A stretch of DNA of 64,000 bases from Actinobacteria bacterium UBA2279 (GTDB lineage Bacteria > Actinomycetota > Coriobacteriia > Anaerosomatales > Anaerosomataceae). Below the pieces are notes generated by a model that searched no databases, was not told where the DNA came from, and saw nothing but the letters and a program-made list of their open reading frames with translations. The number at the start of each line of letters is the position of its first letter. Position 1 is the stretch's first letter. Of this stretch, positions 1-8,060 are shown one piece after another. Where the stretch lies: contig DDWT01000021.1 of NCBI GenBank assembly GCA_002347365.1, positions 47,516 to 111,515 of the forward strand. Direction: 5' to 3'. A program made the translations under genes and the position numbers.

Positions 1-472
1 CGGCAGACTCACGGCGTTGCTTGAGCCGCTCGCTGTCGAACACGGATACGAGCTGGTCGCGGTGGAGACCGCAGGCGCAGATCACATGCCCATCGTGCGC
101 ATCTTCCTTGACCGGGAACAGAGCATCGACCTGGATGCCGTCGCCGCCGCCAACGCGTGGGTTTCCGAGGCGCTGGAGGACTATGACGGACTTCGCGGAC
201 CATTCACTCTCGAGGTATCGTCACCGGGAATCGAACGCCCTTTGCGAACCCGGGAGCACTTTGAGCGTCACGTGAACGGCACCGCCAAGGTCAAGACGTC
301 CCGTCCGATCGATGGGCGGTCAGCATTCACGGGAACAATCACCGCTGTCGAAGGCGACGAGATCGTCATGGGCTGCGAAGGCACGACCTACCGCATCCCT
401 TTGGATGCTGTTCGCAAAGCCAACCTGAAAGTCGAGATCGACTTCGGAAACGACAAAGGAGTGCCACGATGA
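1..472 (+). CDS. rimP: Ribosome maturation factor RimP, 5' end cut by the window
   Basis: RimP helps assemble the 30S subunit in the cytoplasm. The reading frame is open to the left edge (first full codon at base 2), so the true start lies outside the window; the in-frame TTG at 17 is not the start because family members carry more residues before the GYELV segment. The visible part has the N-terminal domain with GYELV and the family signature VSSPGIERPL, then the SH3-like C-terminal domain. Its TGA overlaps the nusA ATG in ATGA, so the two are translationally coupled. It opens the usual rimP-nusA-rnpM-infB-rbfA operon. Confidence 0.93.
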   Translation, partial: GRLTALLEPLAVEHGYELVAVETAGADHMPIVRIFLDREQSIDLDAVAAANAWVSEALEDYDGLRGPFTLEVSSPGIERPLRTREHFERHVNGTAKVKTSRPIDGRSAFTGTITAVEGDEIVMGCEGTTYRIPLDAVRKANLKVEIDFGNDKGVPR

Positions 473-1608
473 GCTCCGAACTCATGGACGCGCTGCGCCA
501 ACTCGCGCGCGAGAAGAACATCGACGAGTACGACATGCTCGACAAGCTCGAGCAGACGCTCGCGCAGACGTATCGCAAGACACTCGACCTGGAAAACGAC
601 GCCAGGGTGACCATCGACCGTGAGACCGGACGGATATTCGTATTCGAACTCATACCGGTTGGCGGGACCGAAGAAGAGCCTGTCTTCGAGGAGAACGACA
701 TCACTCCTCCCGACATCTCACGGTTCGCCGCACAGGCCGCAAAACAGGTCATCACCCAGTCGATACGGGAAGCGGAGCGCGAGCAGATATTCGAGGAGTA
801 CGCGGACCGCATCGGTGACAGCATCACCGGCACCGTGCAGCAGTCGGACAGCCGCTACACGCTCATCAAGGTGCGCGAGGGCGTTGAGGCCCTGCTACCG
901 CCGAGCGAGCAGCCCTCCAGCGAGCGCTACGATCACAACCAGCGCATCAAAGCGCTGATCATCGACGTACGTAAGACCTCGAATGAACCGTCGATCGTCG
1001 TGTCTCGCACGCATCCTAATCTCATCAAGCGCCTCTTCGAACTCGAGGTACCCGAGATCTACGACGGTATCGTCGAGATAAAGAGCGTTGCGCGCGAACC
1101 TGGTCTGCGCAGCAAGATCGCCGTCTCCTCGCGGGAGCCCGGACTCGATCCGGTGGGCGCCTGTGTCGGACCCAAGGGTAGCCGTGTGCGCATGGTCGTC
1201 GCCGAACTCCGCGGCGAGCGCATCGATGTCGTGCCGTGGTCCGAGGACCCCGCCGGCTTCGTCGCTCACGCCCTTTCTCCCGCGAAGGTGTCCACGGTGA
1301 TGGTCAACGCCAACGAGCACACTGCCACCGTGATAGTCCCCGACGATCAGTTGTCACTCGCAATCGGCAAGGAGGGTCAAAACGCCCGCCTTGCCGCAAA
1401 GCTCACAGGCTGGAGAATCGACATCAAGAGCGTGTCTCAGGCTGTCAGCGCCGGAATCGCGACTGCAGTCTCGGGTGAAGAGACCACCGCAGATGAAGGT
1501 GACGGCCGCTGCGTCGCCGTCACGAGCACCGGTATACGCTGCCGCAACCAGGCTCGTCCGGGCAGCAAGTACTGTGGTGTGCATGAGAAGGAGGACTCGG
1601 CTGAGTAA
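469..1608 (+). CDS. nusA: Transcription termination/antitermination factor NusA with a zinc-type C-terminal tail
   Basis: NusA binds RNA polymerase and nascent RNA and modulates pausing, termination and antitermination. The 379-residue protein has the NusA N-terminal domain (about 1-125), an S1 domain (about 135-200) and two KH domains (about 200-345; motifs GACVGPKGSRV and IGKEGQNARLAAKLTGW). There are no C-terminal acidic repeats. Instead, residues 348-372 read C-x9-C-x10-C-x2-H (C348, C358, C369, H372), resembling the small zinc motif of the DUF5763 type, ending in an acidic tail. Start ATG overlaps the rimP stop, and the TAA overlaps the ATG of rnpM. The NusA call is certain; zinc binding by the tail is inferred. 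Confidence 0.97.
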   Translation: MSSELMDALRQLAREKNIDEYDMLDKLEQTLAQTYRKTLDLENDARVTIDRETGRIFVFELIPVGGTEEEPVFEENDITPPDISRFAAQAAKQVITQSIREAEREQIFEEYADRIGDSITGTVQQSDSRYTLIKVREGVEALLPPSEQPSSERYDHNQRIKALIIDVRKTSNEPSIVVSRTHPNLIKRLFELEVPEIYDGIVEIKSVAREPGLRSKIAVSSREPGLDPVGACVGPKGSRVRMVVAELRGERIDVVPWSEDPAGFVAHALSPAKVSTVMVNANEHTATVIVPDDQLSLAIGKEGQNARLAAKLTGWRIDIKSVSQAVSAGIATAVSGEETTADEGDGRCVAVTSTGIRCRNQARPGSKYCGVHEKEDSAE

Positions 1609-1910
1609 TGAAGACGCGCAAGATACCGCTTCGCACCTGTGTCGCATGTGGAAAGGAAGCGGACAAGCGCGATTTCGTCCGGATAGTGAGAACACCGGAC
1701 AGTGAGGTCGTCGTGGACCCGACAGGGAAAGCGAATGGCCGAGGAGCCAACGTGTGCCCCACGACCGCATGCTTTGAGCAAGCAGTCAAACGAAAGAGGT
1801 TCGCAGCGGCGCTCCGTGTGAACCTGCGCGAGGAAGACGTGGAGCGCTTGAGACGAGAGTTCGAGCGGGTCGTGAACGACCGGCGCCCCGATCGACGAGA
1901 CGGACGGTGA
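1608..1910 (+). CDS. rnpM: YlxR/RnpM family RNA-binding protein (DUF448)
   Basis: This 100-residue protein belongs to the YlxR family, which binds RNA and in Bacillus modulates RNase P. The family pattern RTCVACG near residue 9 and the later GRGANVC segment are present. It overlaps nusA by one base and infB by four, the normal position in the nusA-infB operon. Many relatives carry an L7Ae-type gene (ylxQ) between this gene and infB; it is absent here because infB starts inside the rnpM stop codon. Confidence 0.93.
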   Translation: MKTRKIPLRTCVACGKEADKRDFVRIVRTPDSEVVVDPTGKANGRGANVCPTTACFEQAVKRKRFAAALRVNLREEDVERLRREFERVVNDRRPDRRDGR

Positions 1911-4369
1911 CATCTATGCCTGCAATGCGAGTACATGAACTGGCCAAGGAGTTCGGGATGAGCTCGAAGGAGCTGCTCGACCATCTTGCGGTTCTCAAGA
2001 TACCAGCCAAAAACCACGCATCCACGCTCGTCGAGGCGTATGTCGACAAGATCCGTAAGGACCTGGCTCCGGTCATTGCCGAGAAGCAGGCCGAGATGGA
2101 GGCCAAGCGGTTGAAGGCCGAAGCCGCTGACCGGAAGCGTCAGGAGGCTGAAGAAGCCGCGCGTCAGGCGGAGGAAGCCGCCCGTGAGGCCGAGGAGAAG
2201 GCCCGCCTCGAAGAGGCGGAAGCTGCTGAGGCTGCCGAGCTCGCTGCTCGCGAAGCCCAGGACAGCGCACATGCTGCGGAGGAAGCAGCCCGCAAGAAGC
2301 ATGAAGAAGAGGAGCGCAAGCGCCACGAAGCCGACGACGCAGCCCGCAAAGAGGCTGTTCGCAAGGCTGAGGAAGAGGCTGCTCAGCTCGCGATGCAGGC
2401 CGCTAAGCTTGAAGCCGAAGAGGCCGAACGCTACCGCCAGATGGCCCGCGAGGCCGAGGCGACCCAGCGCACCGCGCCGGCAAGCATCATCGCCGAGGCC
2501 GCCAAGATGGCAGCGGCATCCGGGCCTATCGGCAAGAAGAAAAAGAAGACCAAAAAACCGACGGGCAAGCGCGAGCAGACCGAGCCGCGTGCAGCGCTCG
2601 TTCAGACTGCCGCCCCTGTGGTTGAAGGCAGCGTCGTGATCACAGAGGGCGCCACCGTCGGTGAGTTCGCCGATGCGCTCGGCCTGGCCTCGACCGAGAT
2701 CATCAAGCGACTCATGCTGCTCGGTGAGCTTCTGACCGTCAACCAGCCCGTGAGTCGTGAAGTCATGGAGATCTTGGCGGACGACCTGGGTACACAGATA
2801 ACGATCCAGAAGCCCGAGAACGAGACCCTGACCACATTCGACGACGACCCGGCAGACCTCAAGCCGCGTCCGCCTGTCGTCACGGTCATGGGCCACGTCG
2901 ACCACGGAAAGACATCGCTCCTGGATGCCATCCGTGAGACGGGTGTCGCGGCCACAGAGGCCGGAGGCATCACGCAGCACATCGGTGCATCCATCGCATA
3001 TCACAACGGCAAGCGCATCACTTTCATCGACACTCCCGGTCACGAGGCCTTCACCGCCATGCGTGCCCGCGGCGCAAACGCGACCGACGTCGTCGTACTT
3101 GTCGTTGCCGCGGATGACGGCGTTATGCCGCAGACTGTCGAAGCCATCCACCACGCGAAGGCCGCTGGCGTACCGATCATCGTCGCAGTCAACAAGATCG
3201 ACAAAGAGGGCGCCAACCCCGAGCAGGTTCGCCAGATGCTCACCGAGCATGAGATCGTCCCTGAGGAATGGGGCGGCAGCAACATCTTCGTGAACGTCTC
3301 GGCCAAGAAGCGTCTGAACATCGACGATCTGCTTGAGATGATCCTGCTTCAGGCGGACGTCCTCGAGCTAAAGGCTAACCCCGATGCGCCCGCGAGCGGT
3401 GTCGTCATCGAGGCCAAGCTCGACAAAGGCCGCGGTCCGGTCGCCACAGTGCTCGTACAGCGAGGCACCCTGAAGGTCGGAGACGCCATCGTCGCCGGCA
3501 CCAGCCATGGACGCGTGCGTGCGTTGCTCGATCCGCTGGGCATCACCGTGACTGAGGCGCTCCCTGCAGATCCGGTTGAGATCCAGGGCCTGTCGAGCGT
3601 GCCAGGCGCGGGCGACGAGTTCCGCGTCTTCGCCGACGAGCGCGATGCTCGCAACCTTGCAGAGGAGCGGGCACTCAAGCAGCGGCTGCTGGCCCACGAG
3701 CGGAAGAGTCACGTCTCGCTTGACGACCTCTTCGCCCGCATCCAGGAGGGCGTGCTCAAAGACCTCAACCTGGTTGTCAAAGCCGACGTGCACGGCTCCA
3801 TCGAGGCACTCAAAGATGCGCTGGACAAGATGGACCAGTCCGAAGTGCACATCAACGTCATCCACTCCGGCGTTGGTGGTATCACCGAGACCGACGTCAC
3901 GCTCGCTGACGCGAGCGATGCGATCATCATCGGCTTCAACGTCCGTCCCATCGCAAAAGCGAAGGAGCTGGCAGAGCAGTCCAAGGTCGACATCCGGCTG
4001 TATCGTGTCATCTACAAGGCGATCGAAGATATCAACGCCGCCCGTGTCGGCATGCTTTCTCCCACGATCGAAGAGCACGACACCGCACGTATCGAGATCC
4101 GCGAGCTGTTCAAGGTCCCGAAGGTCGGCGTGATCGCGGGCTGCTACGTACTGGACGGCGAAGTCACCCGAGACGACCAGCTGCGTATCGTCCGTGACGG
4201 TACGATCATCTGGGAAGGCAAGATGGGTTCCCTGCGCCGCTTCAAAGACGACGTCAAGACGGTCAAATCCGGCTACGAATGCGGTATCGGTATCGACGGC
4301 TTCCAGGACATCAAAGAGGGCGACGTCCTCGAGACATTCCGCACCGTCGAGGTTGCACGGGAGGCCTGA
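1907..4369 (+). CDS. infB: Translation initiation factor IF-2
   Basis: IF-2 is the GTPase that places initiator tRNA on the 30S subunit and promotes subunit joining. The 820-residue protein starts with an IF2 N-terminal fold ([16 protein letters not shown]), followed by a long Ala/Glu/Arg-rich charged helix (about 55-190), a lysine-rich patch, a second IF2-N domain (about 245-300) and the G domain with [17 protein letters not shown] and NKID. The C-terminal beta-barrel and IF2 domains are complete. GTG at 1907 overlaps the rnpM TGA; ATG at 1916 is an alternative start three codons on. The charged linker is low-complexity and likely variable between strains. Confidence 0.97.
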   Translation: MTSMPAMRVHELAKEFGMSSKELLDHLAVLKIPAKNHASTLVEAYVDKIRKDLAPVIAEKQAEMEAKRLKAEAADRKRQEAEEAARQAEEAAREAEEKARLEEAEAAEAAELAAREAQDSAHAAEEAARKKHEEEERKRHEADDAARKEAVRKAEEEAAQLAMQAAKLEAEEAERYRQMAREAEATQRTAPASIIAEAAKMAAASGPIGKKKKKTKKPTGKREQTEPRAALVQTAAPVVEGSVVITEGATVGEFADALGLASTEIIKRLMLLGELLTVNQPVSREVMEILADDLGTQITIQKPENETLTTFDDDPADLKPRPPVVTVMGHVDHGKTSLLDAIRETGVAATEAGGITQHIGASIAYHNGKRITFIDTPGHEAFTAMRARGANATDVVVLVVAADDGVMPQTVEAIHHAKAAGVPIIVAVNKIDKEGANPEQVRQMLTEHEIVPEEWGGSNIFVNVSAKKRLNIDDLLEMILLQADVLELKANPDAPASGVVIEAKLDKGRGPVATVLVQRGTLKVGDAIVAGTSHGRVRALLDPLGITVTEALPADPVEIQGLSSVPGAGDEFRVFADERDARNLAEERALKQRLLAHERKSHVSLDDLFARIQEGVLKDLNLVVKADVHGSIEALKDALDKMDQSEVHINVIHSGVGGITETDVTLADASDAIIIGFNVRPIAKAKELAEQSKVDIRLYRVIYKAIEDINAARVGMLSPTIEEHDTARIEIRELFKVPKVGVIAGCYVLDGEVTRDDQLRIVRDGTIIWEGKMGSLRRFKDDVKTVKSGYECGIGIDGFQDIKEGDVLETFRTVEVAREA

Positions 4370-4374
4370 TCCCC

Positions 4375-4746
4375 GTGAAGTCCACACCTAGAACACGCAA
4401 ACTCGGCGAAGCGATCCGAGAGGCGATCGCAGCCATACTGCTCGAGGAGATCGCCGACCCCCGGGTCGACCTTGTGACGGTCACCTCGGTCGAGGTCAGT
4501 ACCGATCTCGGTCTGGCCAACATCTATGTAGTGACCCATGGAGAACAGGAGCGGCAAGACGCGCTCATCGCCGGCCTTGAGTCCGCCAAGAACCGCATAC
4601 GGACATCGCTTGGCAAGCGAGTACTGATGCGGGTCGTTCCCGATCTGCGATTCAAGATCGACCCGAGCGTCGAGCAGGGCATGCGCATCTCCAAGGCGCT
4701 CAAGGATGAAGCCGAGCGCCGGCCCATCACTGACGACGAGGAGTAG
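4375..4746 (+). CDS. rbfA: 30S ribosome-binding factor RbfA
   Basis: RbfA binds the 5' helix of 16S rRNA late in 30S maturation. The 123-residue product has the KH-like fold and the family segment around VTVTSVEVSTDL, and ends in an acidic tail. I chose GTG at 4375, five bases after the infB stop, because the frame upstream lies inside infB and the family begins with a short basic segment before the REA helix. The TAG at 4744 sits three bases before the next gene. Confidence 0.93.
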   Translation: MKSTPRTRKLGEAIREAIAAILLEEIADPRVDLVTVTSVEVSTDLGLANIYVVTHGEQERQDALIAGLESAKNRIRTSLGKRVLMRVVPDLRFKIDPSVEQGMRISKALKDEAERRPITDDEE

Positions 4747-4749
4747 CGC

Positions 4750-5724
4750 ATGCAGGTCAGGGACGACGACGCGGCCCGTTTCGCCGACCTTGTTCGCACT
4801 GCGACAAGTATCGCGATCGGAGCTCACGTCGATCCTGACGGCGACGCTGTAGGGTCGACTCTCGGTCTGGTGCTTGCGCTTCGCAAGATCGGCATCATAG
4901 CCGTGCCTGTCATCGCGTCTTCAGACCGTGCTCCTGAGACCTACGCGTTCCTCCCCGGGGCGGAACTCTACCGTTCTGCGGGGGACGTGGAGGCTCCGGA
5001 CCTGTTCATCGCTCTCGACACTCCGTCGTTCGTCCGTCTCGGCGCAGCCGAGTCGCTGGCGCGAAGCGCGAATCACCTCGTGGTCATAGACCACCACCCG
5101 GACAACGCGCGATTCGGGAGTGTGTGCCTCGTCGACTCGACCGCTTCCTCGGTGGGCACGATGGTGTGGGGCCTGCTTGAGACCTTGGGTATCGAGCCCG
5201 ACGCCGACATCGCCACCTGTCTGTACACCGCACTGGTGACAGACACGGGTCGCTTCAGTTACTCCAACACGACGCCACGCGCTCTCCGTACCGCTGCCGA
5301 CATGATCGGCCACGGCATCGATGTCCAGCAGATCTTCACGAACATCTACGAGAGCCGCTCTGCTGGTGCTCTCGCCCTCATCGGTAGGACCCTCGAACGC
5401 ATCACGTGCGTGGACGACGGGGAGATCGCCTATTCTTGGGTGGACGATGATGATTTCGCCGAGACGGGTGCGCTCAAATCGGAAGGAGAGAACCTCATCG
5501 ACGAGGTTCGCGCTATTCGAGGCGCTCGCATCGTCTTTCTCATGAAACGTTCCGCCGACTCGGTGCGTGTCTCGCTTCGTGCGAAGGCGGCTGCTGACGT
5601 CGGCTGCGTTGCACGCTCCTATGGTGGAGGCGGACACGCGGCAGCGGCAGGCTTCACGTTCGAAGGCGACAGTGACGCGCTTTTGGCGACGCTTCTCCCT
5701 GCTCTGAGAGCGGCGCTGGCGTGA
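4750..5724 (+). CDS. DHH-family phosphoesterase (NrnA-like nanoRNase / pAp phosphatase)
   Basis: DHH/DHHA1 enzymes of this type degrade short RNA oligomers and/or pAp, and some hydrolyse cyclic-di-AMP products. The 324-residue protein has the metal motifs HVDPDGDAVGS near residue 27, the diagnostic IDHHPDN near 115, TDTGRFSY near 170, and the DHHA1 glycine motif GGGGHAAAAGF near the C-terminus. It follows rbfA by three bases with a GAGGAG ribosome site and overlaps truB. This rbfA-nrnA-truB order is common. The exact substrate cannot be told from sequence. Confidence 0.92.
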   Translation: MQVRDDDAARFADLVRTATSIAIGAHVDPDGDAVGSTLGLVLALRKIGIIAVPVIASSDRAPETYAFLPGAELYRSAGDVEAPDLFIALDTPSFVRLGAAESLARSANHLVVIDHHPDNARFGSVCLVDSTASSVGTMVWGLLETLGIEPDADIATCLYTALVTDTGRFSYSNTTPRALRTAADMIGHGIDVQQIFTNIYESRSAGALALIGRTLERITCVDDGEIAYSWVDDDDFAETGALKSEGENLIDEVRAIRGARIVFLMKRSADSVRVSLRAKAAADVGCVARSYGGGGHAAAAGFTFEGDSDALLATLLPALRAALA

Positions 5725-6623
5725 GCGCGAAACGCGGAGCCACCGACCTTGCGGGACTCATCGTGGTGGACAAACCCGCAGGCATGACCAGCCATGATGT
5801 CGTCCAGATAGTGCGAAGGAAGACCGGGGAGCGACGCGTGGGCCACGCAGGCACGCTGGACCCGGCGGCAACCGGCGTTCTTCTCGTGCTGGTCGGCCCG
5901 TTCACCAGGCTTGAGCGATACCTCAGTGGCAAGACCAAGTCGTACGATGCGGTGATCTCCTTCGGCAGCGAGACCGATACGGACGACGCGGACGGCGAGA
6001 GAACGGCAAGCGTGCCGCTCGATCCGGAGTTGTTCCACCCGGACGCTGCGGCAGAGCTCCTTGAACGCTTCGTCGGCGACAGCCTGCAGCAACCGCCGGT
6101 CTTCTCGGCGATCAAGGTCGAGGGGAGAACGGCACATCGTGTGGCCCGTTCCGGGGGCGAGATCGAACTCGCCGCTCGACCCATCACTGTCTTCGAGGCG
6201 GGATTGCTCGGTGTCGACGCTGAGACGTCAACCTGGCACGTGCACTTCGTTGTCTCCAAAGGAACCTACATCCGTGCACTCGCACGCGATATCGGCCGGG
6301 CCGCAGGAAGCGCTGCGCATCTGAGCTCCCTGCGGCGCACGGCCAGTGGACCGATCACAGTGGACGGCTCGACCACACTGGATGCTCTCATGAGCGTGAA
6401 TGACGTCGGCACGGTGTTCACCGACCCACTCATCGCCCTGGATATGCCGGTCTTCGAGGCCGACCAGACCCACGCCCTGTCGGTCGCCAACGGGCGTCCG
6501 CTTGCAGTAGCCGGCATCGCAGAAGGGCCGGTCGCTATCGTGTTCAAAGGACGGCTCATTGCGGTGTATCGCTCAATGGGCGATAGACTCGTTGCAGATA
6601 CCGTCGTGGGAGCACAGCCGTGA
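5721..6623 (+). CDS. truB: tRNA pseudouridine(55) synthase TruB
   Basis: TruB makes pseudouridine 55 in the T-loop of most tRNAs. The 300-residue protein has the family start VVDKPAGMTSHDVV and the catalytic segment GHAGTLDPAATGVL, whose Asp is the nucleophile, then the KSYDA and RALARDIG motifs, and a PUA-like C-terminal region. The GTG start overlaps the stop of the phosphoesterase by four bases, and the TGA overlaps the ribF start in the same way, showing tight coupling. Confidence 0.95.
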   Translation: MSAKRGATDLAGLIVVDKPAGMTSHDVVQIVRRKTGERRVGHAGTLDPAATGVLLVLVGPFTRLERYLSGKTKSYDAVISFGSETDTDDADGERTASVPLDPELFHPDAAAELLERFVGDSLQQPPVFSAIKVEGRTAHRVARSGGEIELAARPITVFEAGLLGVDAETSTWHVHFVVSKGTYIRALARDIGRAAGSAAHLSSLRRTASGPITVDGSTTLDALMSVNDVGTVFTDPLIALDMPVFEADQTHALSVANGRPLAVAGIAEGPVAIVFKGRLIAVYRSMGDRLVADTVVGAQP

Positions 6624-7549
6624 CACGTGTCATCACATGGGAACCACAGATGCCCTCCCTCGGCGCCGCCGCTGTGGCGATCGGCGTGTTCGACGGCGTG
6701 CATCTCGGGCATCAGGCGCTTGTCCGGGACACCGTGGAGTTCGCACGTGCGTTGGGGGCGTCCTCTGCGGTGGTGACATTCGACCGCGACCCGGACCGTG
6801 TCGTTTCGCCGCACACCGCTGCACCACAGCTTCTCGATCTTGAGGACAAGCTGCGCTTGCTGAGCGACCTTGGGGCCGATACCGTACTCCTCGTTCCGTT
6901 CGACGAACACCTTGCCGCCATGTCGGCCGACCTGTTCCTTCACGAAGTGCTGCTACGTGCTTTCAACCCGGTTGCGACGGTGGTTGGGCATGACTTCCGC
7001 TTCGGCCATCGCGCACAGGGCGATGTCGGTACACTCGAAACGTTCGGCGCGCAGCACGATTTCACGGTGATCGCGCATGAACTGGTTTCACTTGACGGCG
7101 AACCCGTTACCTCGACCCGGGTCCGCACCGCGGTAGCCGATGGCGATGTCACACTCGCTGCCCGCCTTCTCGGCAGGCCGCACCGCCTTCGTGGCACCGT
7201 CGTACACGGCAGAGGAGAGGGTGTCACGATCGGCACACCCACTGCGAATCTGGCCGTCCATCCGGAAAGCGCTGTACCTGCAGACGGCGTATACGCCGGT
7301 ATCGTATGGGTGGACGACGAGCGGGTCCCCGCAGCAGTATCACTCGGCACACCGCCGACGTTTCCCGAGGCACACGACACGGTCGAGGCCCACCTGATCG
7401 GGTGGAAGGGGGATCTCTACGGGCGGACTCTCGTTCTCGAGTTCGTCCACAGGCTCCGGGACCAAAGACGTTTCGACTCATCAGAAGAGCTCTCGAACGC
7501 CATTCGGGCCGACATTGCGACTGCGGCACGCCTGGTCGATCACACCTAG
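6620..7549 (+). CDS. ribF: Bifunctional riboflavin kinase / FMN adenylyltransferase RibF
   Basis: RibF converts riboflavin to FMN and then FAD. The N-terminal nucleotidyltransferase domain has GVFDGVHLGHQAL near residue 22 and GHDFRFGH further on. The C-terminal kinase domain (from about 180) has GRGEGVTIGTPTANL and ends in the usual helical region. Length 309 is typical. GTG at 6620 overlaps the truB stop. It is the last gene of the operon before an independent rpsO promoter. Confidence 0.95.
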   Translation: MTRVITWEPQMPSLGAAAVAIGVFDGVHLGHQALVRDTVEFARALGASSAVVTFDRDPDRVVSPHTAAPQLLDLEDKLRLLSDLGADTVLLVPFDEHLAAMSADLFLHEVLLRAFNPVATVVGHDFRFGHRAQGDVGTLETFGAQHDFTVIAHELVSLDGEPVTSTRVRTAVADGDVTLAARLLGRPHRLRGTVVHGRGEGVTIGTPTANLAVHPESAVPADGVYAGIVWVDDERVPAAVSLGTPPTFPEAHDTVEAHLIGWKGDLYGRTLVLEFVHRLRDQRRFDSSEELSNAIRADIATAARLVDHT

Positions 7550-7577
7550 AGTGACCGCTGGCTATCGGTGGGCGGTG

Positions 7578-7586
7578 TGCTATACT
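7578..7586 (+). promoter_or_regulatory. Extended -10 promoter for rpsO
   Basis: TGC followed by TATACT (five of six matches to TATAAT) lies about 93 bases before the rpsO start. No good -35 box sits at 17 bases. The extended TG element may compensate. Transcription would start near 7593. Confidence 0.55.
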
Positions 7587-7604
7587 GCTTCGGTTGTGTG
7601 CGTA

Positions 7605-7651
7605 CCCCTGCCTGGGATGACCGAGTCACCCACGCTCACCTCGGACAGGGG
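7605..7651 (+). promoter_or_regulatory. Structured leader of rpsO, possible S15 autoregulatory site
   Basis: CCCCTG at 7605-7610 pairs with CAGGGG at 7646-7651, and an inner stem CCGAG (7621-7625) pairs with CTCGG (7640-7644). The structure sits between the promoter and the ribosome site of rpsO. S15 represses its own translation through leader RNA in several phyla, each with its own fold; that this leader does so is inference. Confidence 0.45.
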
Positions 7652-7678
7652 CGAATCCGAAAGAAGGGTGAACCGAAT

Positions 7679-7948
7679 ATGGCACTACCCAAGGACGTAA
7701 AGTCCCAGATCATTGCCGAGCACGCCCGCACCGAGGGCGACACCGGCTCCGCCGAAGTCCAGATCGCGCTGCTCACGCAGCGTATCCGCGACCTCACCGA
7801 GCACCTGCGCTACCACAAGCACGACCACCACACCCGTCGTGGTCTGCTGCAGATGGTCGGCCAGCGCCGCCGCCTGTTGAACTATCTCAAGAAGATAGAC
7901 ATCGAGCGGTACCGCGCGATCGTTGCAAAGCTAGGACTGCGCAACTAG
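7679..7948 (+). CDS. rpsO: 30S ribosomal protein S15
   Basis: The 89-residue product matches the normal S15 length and motifs ([14 protein letters not shown] near residue 21, [15 protein letters not shown] near 50, ending in KLGLRN). It binds 16S rRNA in the platform of the small subunit. The start is ATG at 7679, after a GAAAGAAGGG-type ribosome site; the frame stays open upstream but only through the leader. pnp follows, as in many bacteria. Confidence 0.97.
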   Translation: MALPKDVKSQIIAEHARTEGDTGSAEVQIALLTQRIRDLTEHLRYHKHDHHTRRGLLQMVGQRRRLLNYLKKIDIERYRAIVAKLGLRN

Positions 7949-7961
7949 AAACGAAGACACG

Positions 7962-7987
7962 CGAAGGCGGGAATATTCCCGCCTTCG
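7962..7987 (+). terminator. Perfect hairpin between rpsO and pnp
   Basis: A 26-base perfect palindrome (arms CGAAGGCGGGAAT and its complement) lies 14 bases after the rpsO stop and is followed by TTGTCGC, a poor U-run. It may be an attenuating terminator or a processing site, since pnp has no clear promoter of its own in the 73 bases that follow. Confidence 0.6.
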
Positions 7988-8060
7988 TTGTCGCAGGGGC
8001 CACGGCTCCGTATACAAGGTCTTCGCAAGGGGCGAAGACCGAGGAAGCAGAGGAAGAGGC

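Noticed and set aside
1520..3250. Open reading frame of 576 codons on the minus strand across rnpM and infB
   Set aside because: It is antisense to genes with clear domains; its length results from high GC codon bias.
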